NCBI GenBank assembly: GCA_964538455.1
Contig: CAZIDZ010000001.1
Location: 191,836-255,835 of the forward strand
Length of the DNA: 64,000 nucleotides
DNA from: JAZDLX01 sp964538455
GTDB taxonomy: Bacteria > Electryoneota > Electryoneia > Electryoneales > Electryoneaceae
Direction of reading: 5' to 3'
The notes under the pieces were generated by a model. That model did not search any database, had not been told where the DNA came from, and saw only the letters and a program-made list of their open reading frames with translations. Positions 35,127-44,290 of this stretch are shown in pieces. The first letter of the stretch is position 1; the number at the start of each line of letters is the position of its first letter. The translations under genes and the position numbers were made by a program.

Positions 35127-36188
35127 TCAGGAATTCTTGTCAAGTTGAATCCCGTTCCAGACCGATTGTGCGATTTTGGCGAACACGTCCCGAACAGGAC
35201 CGTCTGCTGCCGCCGCGGGTTTTCCTGTGTCCGAACCCTCGCGAATTTCCGGGAGTAGCGGCACCTCGCCGAGGAAAGGCACGCGTTGCCGCAACGCCTC
35301 GCGGCGAGCCCCGCCCGAGGAAAAGATCTCGTACCGCTTTCCTGTGTCAGGCGCGAGGAAATAAGACATGTTCTCGACCAACCCAAGCACTGGAACCTCC
35401 ACCTTCTGAAACATCGCAATCCCCTTGCGAGCGTCGATCAACGCCAGTTCCTGGGGAGTTGTGACGATGATCGCTCCATCCAATTTCACCTTTTGGGCGA
35501 CGGTCAGCTGAATGTCACCGGTTCCGGGGGGCATGTCGAGCACGAGAATGTCCAGGTCTCCCCAGACCACATCCCGCATCAACTGTTCCACGGCGGAGGA
35601 GACCATCGGGCCGCGCCAGACGAGCGGTGTATCACTGTCCACCAGCACTCCCATGGACATCGCTTTGATGCCATAGGCTTCCATCGGTTTCAGCTTGCGG
35701 GCTTCTTCCGCCGCCTCCGGCTCGTTGCCGAGGCCGAGCAACATTTGGACGGAAGGGCCGTAGATGTCCGCGTCCAGCAAACCGGTTTTCAGTCCGAGGT
35801 TCGCGAGGGAAATGGCGAGATTGGCCGCGATGGTCGATTTGCCGACTCCGCCCTTGCCGGAGGCGACTGCGATGACGTGTTTCACAGAGGGAAGCAGGCT
35901 CTCGCCCCCCGGACCCTTCGTGGATTTTTCTTGCTGGGCTTGGGGGGTTTTATGCTCGATTTCCACGGCCACCTGTGTGATCCCGTTCTCCTTCAGAATC
36001 GCGACGATGTCGTCTTGTACCTTCGACGATATGGACTCATCGTTCGTCGAGAACTCCAGATGCACCGTGGCCTGGGTTCCCTCGGCCTGGATCGACCGTA
36101 CGATGCCGAACGAGACGATGTCGCGGCTGAACCCGGGATACCTGACCTGCTTGAGTAGATCCTCGATCTGTTTTTCGTTCAGAGCCAT
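35127..36188 (-). CDS. mrp: Mrp/ApbC/NBP35 Fe-S carrier ATPase
   Basis: A 353-residue P-loop ATPase. An N-terminal MIP18-like domain (1-~80) precedes the deviant Walker A GKGGVGKST (111-119), DADIYGPS and DMPPGTGD. It delivers Fe-S clusters to apo-targets. The usual CPxC after ENMSYF is replaced by APDTGKRY, so the cluster-bridging cysteines are missing; this occurs in some family members. The ATG at 36188 has only a weak ribosome binding site. It heads the Fe-S gene set. Confidence 0.9.
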   Translation of the reverse strand: MALNEKQIEDLLKQVRYPGFSRDIVSFGIVRSIQAEGTQATVHLEFSTNDESISSKVQDDIVAILKENGITQVAVEIEHKTPQAQQEKSTKGPGGESLLPSVKHVIAVASGKGGVGKSTIAANLAISLANLGLKTGLLDADIYGPSVQMLLGLGNEPEAAEEARKLKPMEAYGIKAMSMGVLVDSDTPLVWRGPMVSSAVEQLMRDVVWGDLDILVLDMPPGTGDIQLTVAQKVKLDGAIIVTTPQELALIDARKGIAMFQKVEVPVLGLVENMSYFLAPDTGKRYEIFSSGGARREALRQRVPFLGEVPLLPEIREGSDTGKPAAAADGPVRDVFAKIAQSVWNGIQLDKNS

Positions 36189-36723
36189 GATGCCGGACCG
36201 CACCCCATTGTTTGTCCAAATGCCTCCATCGAAACGACCGTCGCCGGGCCTCGCCCGATGTCATCCCGTGAGCCGCTCGATGTCGCACACGTGTTTCTGA
36301 GAAAATAAGTTACCACGAACCCAGTCGTTGACAAACCGGGCAGGACTGCCCGGCGAGCCAGCAGAAGGAGGGGACAGCAAGTCCCGTTTAGCCGCTGCGG
36401 CAGCGAGCACGCGAGAACGAGATTCGCTCGTTGCATCAACCTTTCGAAGCCGCGATGAAGAACGTGCAGGTTTGCTATAGGCGCTTGAAGAATTGCTGGA
36501 GTGCGTCGGGGAAAACCGCGAGGGACAGTTCGGCGCCTGAAAACCATCTTTCTGAAGCAATGGCACCGCAAATCCACGCTTCCTTTTCATAGGATTCCTG
36601 GCCTTCCTTGCCCCCCATCGAGGGCACCCTTATCTTAGCGAACCTGAAACATTGCGGACTGGCTGGATCCGGGTGTCATTCGGGGAAGCGGGGGAAAGGG
36701 GCAACAACGGGGGCAGCAGGTTC
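36189..36723. other. Divergent intergenic region between mrp and ftcD
   Basis: 535 bases that should hold promoters for the Fe-S operon (minus) and ftcD (plus). A 109-codon minus frame (36590-36261) has an AGGA upstream of its ATG but encodes Ser/Arg-rich low-complexity sequence and is not convincing. No RNA gene, IscR-type site or terminator was recognised. Confidence 0.45.
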
Positions 36724-38439
36724 ATGAGACAAATCGTAGAGTGCGTGCCAAACATTTCGGAAGGTCGCGACCGTGCGGTGATCGACGCCTGCGCGAATGC
36801 CGCCGGTGCGGTTGACGGGTGCACCCTGCTGGACGTGGACCCGGGTGCGGATACAAACCGAACAGTCATCACTCTTGCAGGTGAACCGGACGCTGTGCTC
36901 GAGGGCGCCTTTCGGTTGATTGAGGCCTCCCACCAGTTGATTGACATGACCAAGCACAAGGGCGAACACCCGCGTGCCGGCGCAACCGACGTCTGCCCCT
37001 TTGTTCCCGTTGCGAACATGACAATGGATGACTGCGTCGAGCTGGCGAAACGGCTCGGTGAGCGGGTCGGCCGGGAGCTGGACGTCCCGGTATATCTCTA
37101 TGAATACGCGGCGACCAAGGAGGAGTGGCGGAACCTGGCGGAGGTGCGCAAAGGGGAGTACGAGGCGTTGCCGCAAAAGATGAAAGATCCGGCCTGGAAA
37201 CCCGATTTCGGACCGCATGAGTTTCGCCCCAAATTCGGTGCGGTTCATGTGGGCGCGCGAAAGTTCCTGGTGGCCTACAACATCAACCTGAACACCCGTT
37301 TTGCCCGCCACGCAAAAGATATCGCGCTGCGCATTCGGGAGAAGGGGTATGTTGAGCGCGACGAGAAGCGCAAGATTATCCGGGACAAGGATGGCAGGCC
37401 CGAAAAAAGAATTCCCGGCCTGTTCAAATACTGTAAAGCGTCGGGGTGGTACCTGGAGCAGTGGAAAAGGGCGCAGGTAACGATGAACCTGACCGACCCG
37501 GACGTGACAGCTCCGCATCAGGTTTTTGACACGGTGGAGGGGATCGCGCGGGAGATGGGATTGCGCGTCACCGGCAGCGAAATCGTCGGCCTGATCCCGC
37601 TGAAGCCGATGCTGGAGGCGGGACGTTTCTACCTGAGAAAGCAGAGCCGTTCAACAGCCGTGCACGAACGCGAGCTGGTTCGTGTGGCGGTCGAATCGAT
37701 GGGTCTCAACGATATGACCCCTTTCGACGCGAATAAAAAGATCGTGGAGTATGCGATCGCCGCGGGGGACGTGGGCGGTAGCAGGCTGGTGGATCTCACG
37801 ATCAGCGGATTTGCGGAGGAGCTTGCGAGCGAATCGCCAGCGCCGGGAGGCGGATCGGCAGCCGCTCTTGCTGGGTCGCTTGCGGCCTCTCTGGCGACGA
37901 TGGTCGGCAACCTGACGTACGGAAAGTTCGAGTACGAAGACGACTGGGACGAAGTGGAACAGGCAGCGGTCAGAGGGCAGGAGTTGAAAGACCGCCTGCT
38001 GAGGGCGATCGACGATGACACGATGGCGTTCAACCGGGTGATGGCGGCGATGCGCCTTCCCAAGAAAACGGACGAGCAGTCCGCCGCGCGTGATGAGGCG
38101 CTGGACAAGGCGAACAGAGACGCGACGAGCATTCCCTTCGACGTCTGCGAAATCTCTCTTGCCACGTTTGACCTGATCGACATGATGGCCGTGAAAGGAA
38201 ATCAGAACAGCATTTCGGACGCGGGTGTTGCAGCGTACTGTGCACACGCGGCGGTTCACGGCGCGGCGTTGAATGTCCGCATCAACCTGCCCGGCATTCG
38301 GGATAATGCGTTTAAAAAGAAAATGCTGGATGGGGTTGCGAAGATGACCGCGGATGCGGACAAGCGTCTGAAACAGGTTGTCGAGAGAGTGGATTCCGTG
38401 CTGGATAAACAGGCCGGGGAAGCGCCAGAAGAGGACTGA
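36724..38439 (+). CDS. ftcD: Glutamate formimidoyltransferase / formimidotetrahydrofolate cyclodeaminase
   Basis: A 571-residue bifunctional folate enzyme. Residues 1-~330 form the formimidoyltransferase (VECVPNISEGRD, MTKHKGEHPRAGATDVCPFVP). Residues ~365-571 form the cyclodeaminase, with SPAPGGGSAAALAGSLAASLATMV. It transfers formimino from formiminoglutamate to THF and releases ammonia, the last step of one histidine catabolic route. The fused form resembles the animal enzyme (541 residues). No other hut gene is in the window. The start ATG has a modest AGCAGG upstream. Confidence 0.9.
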   Translation: MRQIVECVPNISEGRDRAVIDACANAAGAVDGCTLLDVDPGADTNRTVITLAGEPDAVLEGAFRLIEASHQLIDMTKHKGEHPRAGATDVCPFVPVANMTMDDCVELAKRLGERVGRELDVPVYLYEYAATKEEWRNLAEVRKGEYEALPQKMKDPAWKPDFGPHEFRPKFGAVHVGARKFLVAYNINLNTRFARHAKDIALRIREKGYVERDEKRKIIRDKDGRPEKRIPGLFKYCKASGWYLEQWKRAQVTMNLTDPDVTAPHQVFDTVEGIAREMGLRVTGSEIVGLIPLKPMLEAGRFYLRKQSRSTAVHERELVRVAVESMGLNDMTPFDANKKIVEYAIAAGDVGGSRLVDLTISGFAEELASESPAPGGGSAAALAGSLAASLATMVGNLTYGKFEYEDDWDEVEQAAVRGQELKDRLLRAIDDDTMAFNRVMAAMRLPKKTDEQSAARDEALDKANRDATSIPFDVCEISLATFDLIDMMAVKGNQNSISDAGVAAYCAHAAVHGAALNVRINLPGIRDNAFKKKMLDGVAKMTADADKRLKQVVERVDSVLDKQAGEAPEED

Positions 38440-38546
38440 AAGAACTCCGGCCAGAAGGTTGAGCGTCCAAAAATACATCAATTGCAGCAAAGAAAATGCC
38501 ATGTTCGCTCTTTTCCAAAGCGGACGTTAAAAGCGAGGAGGACACC

Positions 38547-39668
38547 GTGATAGATCACAGGCACGACCAGCTAGCCAAACTGTTGGTCAATTACTCCTGC
38601 GAGGTGAAGAAAGGCGAGAACGTCCTGATCGAAGCGTATGATACGCCGGTTGAATTTCTGCAATCCCTGGTGGCAGCGGTGTACCAGGTGGGCGGCTATC
38701 CGACCCTGGAAATCAAGTACAACAGGCTGCTGCGCACTCTGCTCTCGCGGGCGACGAAGGAAAGTCTGGCTGCAATGAAAAGCACCGAATTGCACCGGAT
38801 GAGAAAAATGGATGTGTTCATCGGGGTACGTGGCATCGCAAATGCGAAGGAGCTGGCCGACCTTCCAGACGAGAAAAACCGGCTCTTTGCTACCGAAATA
38901 TTCAAAAAGGTGCACGCCGAGGTGAGGCTGGCGAGAACAAAGTGGGTCGTACTGCGCTATCCCACGGAGTCGATGGCGATGATGTCCGGGATGTCCACCG
39001 AAGCGTTCGAGCAGTACTACTACAATGTCACCTCGGGCGTCGATTACAAGAAGATGTCCAGGGCGATGGATCCGGCCCAAAGATTCATGGAGAAAGCGGA
39101 CAAGGTGCGGATTAAGGGTCCCGGCACCGATTTGAATTTCAGCATTAAGGGGATCGGCGCGGTGAAATGTGACGGCCACAAGAACATCCCCGACGGCGAA
39201 GTCTATTCCTGTCCCGTGAAAACCAGTGTAAACGGAACGATCACGTACAATTCCCCTTCTACGTACAACGGTTTCACGTTCAAGGACGTCCATTTCGAGT
39301 TCAAGAACGGGAAGATTGTCAAGGCTGCAGCCAATGACAGCCGACGCATCAACAAGCTGCTCGATACGGATGCGGGAGCGCGATATATCGGAGAATTCGC
39401 GCTCGGCTGCAACCCTTACATCACCTTCCCCATGGATGAGATTCTCTTCGACGAGAAAATCATGGGATCGTTTCATCTCACCCCGGGAAACGCCTACGAC
39501 GACACGGACAATGGTAACCGTTCGGCGGTGCATTGGGATCTGGTGAACATCCAGACGAGGAAGATGGGCGGCGGCGAGATCTGGATGGATGGCAAGCTGA
39601 TCCGAAAGAACGGCGTTTTTGTTCACCCCGCGTTCAAAGGCTTGAATCCGGAGAACCTGAAGAAATAG
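38547..39668 (+). CDS. M29-family aminopeptidase
   Basis: A 373-residue metallo-aminopeptidase of the thermophilic aminopeptidase family (AmpS/PepS/aminopeptidase T). Ligand regions are visible: GEFALGCNP (Glu), the H-containing SFHLTPGNAYDD, and SAVHWDLV (His and Asp). The start is GTG at 38547, with GAGGAGG five bases upstream, rather than the ATG 51 bases earlier. It is cytosolic. It lies ~100 bases after ftcD and ends at a good terminator. Confidence 0.87.
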   Translation: MIDHRHDQLAKLLVNYSCEVKKGENVLIEAYDTPVEFLQSLVAAVYQVGGYPTLEIKYNRLLRTLLSRATKESLAAMKSTELHRMRKMDVFIGVRGIANAKELADLPDEKNRLFATEIFKKVHAEVRLARTKWVVLRYPTESMAMMSGMSTEAFEQYYYNVTSGVDYKKMSRAMDPAQRFMEKADKVRIKGPGTDLNFSIKGIGAVKCDGHKNIPDGEVYSCPVKTSVNGTITYNSPSTYNGFTFKDVHFEFKNGKIVKAAANDSRRINKLLDTDAGARYIGEFALGCNPYITFPMDEILFDEKIMGSFHLTPGNAYDDTDNGNRSAVHWDLVNIQTRKMGGGEIWMDGKLIRKNGVFVHPAFKGLNPENLKK

Positions 39669-39700
39669 CGTGCTCCGATTTTTAATTTGAGCACATTCAA

Positions 39701-39736
39701 CGGCCTGGTCTTTTCGTTAGACCGGGCCGTTTCTTG
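39701..39736 (+). terminator. Rho-independent terminator after the M29 peptidase
   Basis: An 11-base-pair stem CGGCCTGGTCT/AGACCGGGCCG (39701-39711 with 39719-39729, one G-T pair), loop of 7, then TTTCTT. It lies 33 bases after the stop. Confidence 0.82.
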
Positions 39737-39767
39737 AAGGTGTTGGCAACGGGGAAAGGGGCGGAGC

Positions 39768-40409
39768 ATGGGAAAAGGATGGCCGGGTGTGCTGGTCGCA
39801 AAAACGGACCGCCTTGCGCTGCTGGTGCCGGAGGTCACGGTGGCGAAAAGGATGCGGGAGTATGCCGTTCACAACAGGGAATATCACCGTCATGCGATGC
39901 CCACTCCTCCGCCGGAGTACGACACCCTCGCGTTCTGGAAACAGCGGTTGCGGGTGCGTCTCGAGGCGTATCGAAGAGGACTCGAATACGGCATTGCCCT
40001 GCTTCCGAAGGACGATCCTGGCGGACCGGTGCTGGGAGACTGCACCTTCAGCCAGGTCGTTCGTGGTTCGCTCTCCGCGGCCGTTCTGGGGTACAAACTC
40101 GCACGTGATCAGGAGGGGAAGGGGCTAATGCACGAATCGCTGGAAGCTTTGTTGGCATTCATGTTTTCCGTAGGTAAGCTTCATCGGATCGAGGCAAATG
40201 TCCGTCCGGATAACGAAAGAAGCTATCGGCTGTTGCGGAGATTGGGATTCGTTGTCGAGGGATTTTCGAAGTCCTATTTGATGCTGGATGGCGCGTGGCG
40301 CGATCACATTCGACTCGCCCGGATCAATCCCGCCCATGAGGGCGCCGGAGCACGTTCTCTGGATCTGAATTTGCTTGGGATCGAAATGCCCGCGGATTCG
40401 GTAGTTTGA
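39768..40409 (+). CDS. GNAT acetyltransferase, RimJ/RimL-like
   Basis: A 213-residue GNAT enzyme. The layout fits ribosomal-protein N-acetyltransferases: GYKLARDQEGKGLMHESLEALLAFMF for the acetyl-CoA loop, and IEANVRPDNERSYRLLRRLGFVVEGFSKSYLMLDGAWRDH at the C-terminal motif. It likely acetylates an N-terminal amine of a ribosomal protein or another amine. The exact substrate is unknown. The ATG has GGGGCGGAG just upstream. It stands alone between terminators, convergent with the toxin-antitoxin-like pair. Confidence 0.85.
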   Translation: MGKGWPGVLVAKTDRLALLVPEVTVAKRMREYAVHNREYHRHAMPTPPPEYDTLAFWKQRLRVRLEAYRRGLEYGIALLPKDDPGGPVLGDCTFSQVVRGSLSAAVLGYKLARDQEGKGLMHESLEALLAFMFSVGKLHRIEANVRPDNERSYRLLRRLGFVVEGFSKSYLMLDGAWRDHIRLARINPAHEGAGARSLDLNLLGIEMPADSVV

Positions 40410-40453
40410 GTGTGACGGAGGTGCCAATCGGGTGCAGGAAAGCGACCGCCAGG

Positions 40454-41107
40454 TTATAGTTTTGCCAACTCCCTGCGTGCAATCTCGATGATGCTAGCGA
40501 CGGCTTCGAGCCGTGCGTCTTCGGTGTCGCCGAGCAGTATGCTTCTCGCCTGTTGTGTGATCTCGAAGTAGCCGAAGGTTCCTCCGCTACCTGCCACCTC
40601 ACGCGCCCAGTTCTTCAATTCATACAGAGGGGCGCCTGGCGTCAGATGGCTACCTGCCTCGCCGAGTAGTTTCTCGAGGAATGTCCTCTTCAGAATAAGC
40701 ATTGATGGGGCCGGTCGCTCTTGAACGGTTTCCTGTTCGGCGGTGTTATGGGATTCCGTTTCATCTTCGCCCGCTGCCGAGACCTCTTGGACGGAAGTGG
40801 AAGAAACAGCCTTACTGTCTGGCAGGGTTGCAGCTTGCTGCATGGGCTCTTCGCCGTGTAAGCGCCGCAGAATCTCAGCTGAGCCGGATATCTTCGGCAC
40901 GAGGAGTTGTTGTGAGGCGTGATTTTCCATTATCAGAAGGCGCTGGTTCGCGACGTTTATCCAGCGGAGCTTTTCCTGCTTCTCTCCCTCGGGCTGGAGT
41001 CCGCTGGACTCTTTTTCCAGTGCAGTGATTACCTTTCGTTGAACGCCCGCGGAGAGTGACTTTAGTTGCCGGACGGCGCCGGGAGCGAATTGAACCGAAT
41101 AGGCCAT
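40454..41107 (-). CDS. RelE-like protein fused to a degenerate HPt-like domain
   Basis: A 217-residue protein starting four bases after the Phd-type antitoxin gene. Residues 1-~85 match the RelE/ParE fold in order (MAYSVQFAPGAVRQLKSLSAGVQRKVITALE, then strand-rich LRWINVANQRLLI and a terminal EILRRL). Key basic catalytic residues of active RelE are not obvious. A disordered linker (~86-135) leads to residues 136-217, which resemble an HPt four-helix domain: LYELKNWAREVAGSGGTFGYFEITQQA. In HPt the phospho-acceptor His sits where Arg169 is found. It is thus a TA-like partner with an atypical C-terminus. Confidence 0.6.
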   Translation of the reverse strand: MAYSVQFAPGAVRQLKSLSAGVQRKVITALEKESSGLQPEGEKQEKLRWINVANQRLLIMENHASQQLLVPKISGSAEILRRLHGEEPMQQAATLPDSKAVSSTSVQEVSAAGEDETESHNTAEQETVQERPAPSMLILKRTFLEKLLGEAGSHLTPGAPLYELKNWAREVAGSGGTFGYFEITQQARSILLGDTEDARLEAVASIIEIARRELAKL

Positions 41108-41111
41108 GATT

Positions 41112-41372
41112 TTACCCCCCGTAGCCGAGTTGCTGCTTCAGCTCCTCGAGCGAAACCGTGCCCGATTCCCGAGCCGCTTTCACCGCTTCGCGTGCGTCCG
41201 CCAGATCGATGTGGGCTTCCAGGTCGCGTAGCAGGGCGAGGTCCGCGATCGGAACGACTGCGGCGAGCTCTTTGCCATGACGTTGAATGATCACACGTTC
41301 GCCCCCATAGGCGACCTGGTTGACAATCTCTGAGAAATTCTGGCGAGCGTCACTTGCAGAGCGTTCAAGCAT
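41112..41372 (-). CDS. Phd/YefM-family antitoxin
   Basis: An 86-residue antitoxin of the Phd/YefM family: ERSASDARQNFSEIVNQVAYGGERVIIQRHGKELAAVVP is the DNA-binding and dimerising N-terminal domain. The C-terminal SGTVSLEELKQQLGYGG is the toxin-neutralising segment. AGGAGG lies five bases before the ATG at 41372. The toxin-position gene follows four bases after its stop. Such antitoxins usually repress their own operon. Confidence 0.88.
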   Translation of the reverse strand: MLERSASDARQNFSEIVNQVAYGGERVIIQRHGKELAAVVPIADLALLRDLEAHIDLADAREAVKAARESGTVSLEELKQQLGYGG

Positions 41373-41662
41373 GTAACCTCCTGAAAATAAAGAGATGAAA
41401 CAAAGCCGAAAAGAGCACAAATGGCTACTATTGTACAAAACTACACAACCAAAGTAGTCTGGCTGGATGAGAAGATCAAGAGGGCCTGGGTGCAAAAACA
41501 GGTTTTTCCGGGCTCCACGGCGGCGGTCGAGTGTCCTGCGCCACATTAGAATCAAGGCTGATGGTGCAAAATTGGATTGCGAATCAGATCGGTGTACGCG
41601 AGCGGATCGCTGGATTGCGAGAATCTGGTGGGAAGGATTCTGTCTGAGGACGGTAGCTGCTT
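41373..41662. other. Divergent upstream region of the TA-like pair and the protease
   Basis: 290 bases. On the minus strand a TACAAT -10-like hexamer (41430-41435) lies about 60 bases before the antitoxin start, overlapping the palindrome TTGTACAA (41431-41438). It may be the auto-regulated TA promoter and operator. The -35 is not convincing. Nothing else recognised. Confidence 0.35.
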
Positions 41663-43600
41663 ATGACGCGAGGCTTACGAAACCTGATGTTGCTGGTCCT
41701 GTTGGCCGGGTTTTCAACCATCGGCCGGGAGGCTGTCGCTGCACCCAGTGAGAAGGCTGTGGGCGAACCTCTCGGTCTGCGTAAAATTCATTGGCAGGGG
41801 CAGGTTCGCTCCGCCCCGGGCGATCCGGGTACCGCCGCGCGCCGGTTTTTCGTGGAATACAGTGGCCTCCTAGCGCCGCAAATCGACGCTCTTTCCTGGC
41901 AGGTCGCCCGTGTTCGCCGCTCATCGGGTTCGACCGTGGTGGATTTGAGGCGTGAGGTTGCTGGTCTTCCCGTGTATGGTGAACAGCTCCGTGTGATCCT
42001 GAGCCGCGAGGGGATTGTTCACTCCGTGGTTGGACAGGTTGGCGGCTCAGCGGCCTCCCTGCGGAACCGGATCGTGCTCACGGAGGGCGAAGCCACTGCC
42101 ATCGCTAAACGGGCGTGGGGGGCGCAAAAGCTGATCTCCGGTGCGCCGAAACCGTGGATGGCGGCGTTCGAGCGGCCGTCCGGTTGGCGCGCGGTGTGGG
42201 TGGTGGCGCTTCCCAGCGAGGTGCCTGCGGGAGACGGCCGGATTCTGGTCGATGCTGAAACGGGCGAGGTCTTGAGGGTGGCCGACATCTCCGCGAGGCA
42301 CTCCGGCGAAACGACAACCGCAAAGGCCTGGGTGTTTCGGCCCGACCCCCTGACAACCGCTCACGCAGCCTATGGGGATATGGGTTTCATTGACGGTGAC
42401 GACGCGGACACGCCTCAACTTGACGGGCAGCGAGTGACGGTGCTGCTCGACAGCCTCACGGTCTCCAGTGGTACGCTGCACCTGAAGGGTGCTTACGTCT
42501 GGGTGCGGGATCTGATCGGGATTGAAGCGTTACCGGCGACGGTTCAGCTCGGGGACAGCTTTGCGTACAACCGCAGCGAGTCGGGCTTTGAGGATGTGAT
42601 GGCTTACTACCACCTCGACGCCTTCCAGCGCAGGCTGCAGACACTTGGCTTCGAGGACCTGCAGCGCGTTCCGATCCAGGTGGACGCTCACGCTTTTTCT
42701 GCAGACAATTCGCAATACTATCCCGACAGCAATCGCGTCTACTTCGGCGAGGGGGGCATTGACGACGCGGAGGATGCGGACGTGATCATTCACGAGTATG
42801 GGCATGCGTTGATGTACGACGCCGTGTTCAGCGTCAGCAAAGACTCCGTCGTCAGTTCTGAGTTTGGGTGGGATATGCGGTGCCTCGCGGAGGGATTCTG
42901 CGATTATTTGGCGGGCTCCTACAGCCAGACGGAAGAGAATTTCGGCTCCGATAGTGTCTTTAACTGGGATGGAAACAATCCGGAGATCGGCTGGTACGGG
43001 CGGCCATTGCAGACGGAGGACAGCTACAACGACTGGATTCCCGCCGACACGCTCTCAAGCGGTTTGTACCTGAACGGCACGATTTGGGCGGATGCGCTGT
43101 GGCGGGCGAGGGAGACGGTTGGAGCGGATACGGCAGACCGTGTCGCCATCGAAAGTCTCTATTATCTCTCCCCAAGCTTGGACATCGACGAAGCGGCGCA
43201 ACAGGTGCTGCAGGCCGCGCGCGATCTCTATGAGGACACTCATATCGCTTCGATTTTTGAGCAGGCGTTCGCAGCCAAAGGTTTCCTCACCGCGGTTTCG
43301 GCGCCGGAAACGCGGATCGCCAGTCTACCCCAGCGATTCGAGGTGGAGTCTCCCTATCCGAATCCGTTCAATCCTTCCACTTCTCTGTTGCTTCATCTCC
43401 CGAACACCGCAACGGTCACCCTGAGGGTCTGGAATGTCTCGGGCAGGCTGATCGAGTCCCGCGCCCTGGGAACCCTGTCCCCTGGTTCACACCGTGTTGT
43501 CTGGCGGGCGGGGAGGGACGTCGCTTCCGGAGTCGTGCTGCTGGAGCTGAACGCTGGCAGCCACGGAAGGGTTCTGCGCAAGGCCATCCTGTTGCGGTGA
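41663..43600 (+). CDS. Secreted gluzincin metalloprotease (FTP propeptide, M36/M4-like) with sorting tail
   Basis: A 645-residue exported protease. Signal peptide (LMLLVLLAGF...VAA), then an FTP/PepSY-type propeptide region (~70-220, LPVYGEQLRVIL and VDAETGEVL). The catalytic domain has HEYGHAL (His377, Glu378, His381) and the third ligand Glu410 in LAEGFCDYLAG, a fungalysin-like arrangement. The last ~85 residues begin SPYPNPFNPST and form a FlgD/T9SS-type C-terminal module. It probably degrades extracellular protein after propeptide removal. The same tail type occurs in the propeller protein at 2397-3941. Confidence 0.87.
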   Translation: MTRGLRNLMLLVLLAGFSTIGREAVAAPSEKAVGEPLGLRKIHWQGQVRSAPGDPGTAARRFFVEYSGLLAPQIDALSWQVARVRRSSGSTVVDLRREVAGLPVYGEQLRVILSREGIVHSVVGQVGGSAASLRNRIVLTEGEATAIAKRAWGAQKLISGAPKPWMAAFERPSGWRAVWVVALPSEVPAGDGRILVDAETGEVLRVADISARHSGETTTAKAWVFRPDPLTTAHAAYGDMGFIDGDDADTPQLDGQRVTVLLDSLTVSSGTLHLKGAYVWVRDLIGIEALPATVQLGDSFAYNRSESGFEDVMAYYHLDAFQRRLQTLGFEDLQRVPIQVDAHAFSADNSQYYPDSNRVYFGEGGIDDAEDADVIIHEYGHALMYDAVFSVSKDSVVSSEFGWDMRCLAEGFCDYLAGSYSQTEENFGSDSVFNWDGNNPEIGWYGRPLQTEDSYNDWIPADTLSSGLYLNGTIWADALWRARETVGADTADRVAIESLYYLSPSLDIDEAAQQVLQAARDLYEDTHIASIFEQAFAAKGFLTAVSAPETRIASLPQRFEVESPYPNPFNPSTSLLLHLPNTATVTLRVWNVSGRLIESRALGTLSPGSHRVVWRAGRDVASGVVLLELNAGSHGRVLRKAILLR

Positions 43601-43735
43601 TTCATGCGGTATCGTACGATAAAGACAACCTGCGGTTTGAGAGAATGAACACGGGAACTGCGTGGCGGATGTCTATGGCTGAAAATGGCAATTTGTCAGA
43701 CAGGCATGGATTTCTTTGGCTAAAGCGGGGAGCGG

Positions 43736-44146
43736 GTGATCACGCCTGAGTACAGCGGCAAACCACTACTAGATAAACTTGGAATACAAGCCGGCAATCG
43801 TGTCGTGCTGCGTGGTGTGGCGCATGATGATCAGCTTCGTCGGTTGTTGGAAGAGCGGGGAGCGGTTATCGCACTTCGGGCTCCCAGGGGGGGCGTGGAG
43901 GCGGTTGTTTTCCGTGCCGACGCCGCTTCTAAATTGATTGAAGAGTTCCGACGTGCAGCGAGGGATGTTTCTCCCGCCGGGATGATTTGGGTTTTCTGGC
44001 CGAAAAACGGAACTCTCAAGCGTGACTACATCAGGGAGATTGGTCTCACCGCCGGATTGGTGGATGTAAAAATCTGTGCTGTTGACGAGCAGATCTCCGG
44101 GTTGAAGTTTATCATCCCGCGTTCAAAGAGATCTCCGAAATGGTGA
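43736..44146 (+). CDS. DUF3052-like protein
   Basis: A 136-residue soluble protein. EYSGKPLLDKLGIQAGNRVVLRG and MIWVFWPKNGTLKRDYIREIGLTAGLVDVKICAVDEQISGLKFIIP match the DUF3052 family of small cytosolic proteins of unknown function. The start is GTG at 43736, with GGGGAG close upstream. It stands alone between the protease and the copper genes. Confidence 0.75.
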   Translation: MITPEYSGKPLLDKLGIQAGNRVVLRGVAHDDQLRRLLEERGAVIALRAPRGGVEAVVFRADAASKLIEEFRRAARDVSPAGMIWVFWPKNGTLKRDYIREIGLTAGLVDVKICAVDEQISGLKFIIPRSKRSPKW

Positions 44147-44290
44147 CGCAACTTTTTGGCTGCAATAGGATCTAAACGAACGAAAGTGCGGTTTCATCGG
44201 TGAAGGCATGATTCTATGCTTGAAGCTGCTGAAACTGCGTACTGGATTCGGCGTGTTTAAAGTGAAGCGGACTACACTGATTTGCAGGGG

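Noticed and set aside
36261..36590. 109-codon minus frame in the mrp-ftcD intergenic region
   Set aside because: Low-complexity Ser/Arg sequence and overlap with competing frames; only a modest AGGA upstream.
43610..43621. Palindrome TATCGTACGATA after the protease gene
   Set aside because: Short, without spacer or neighbouring promoter; compatible with chance.
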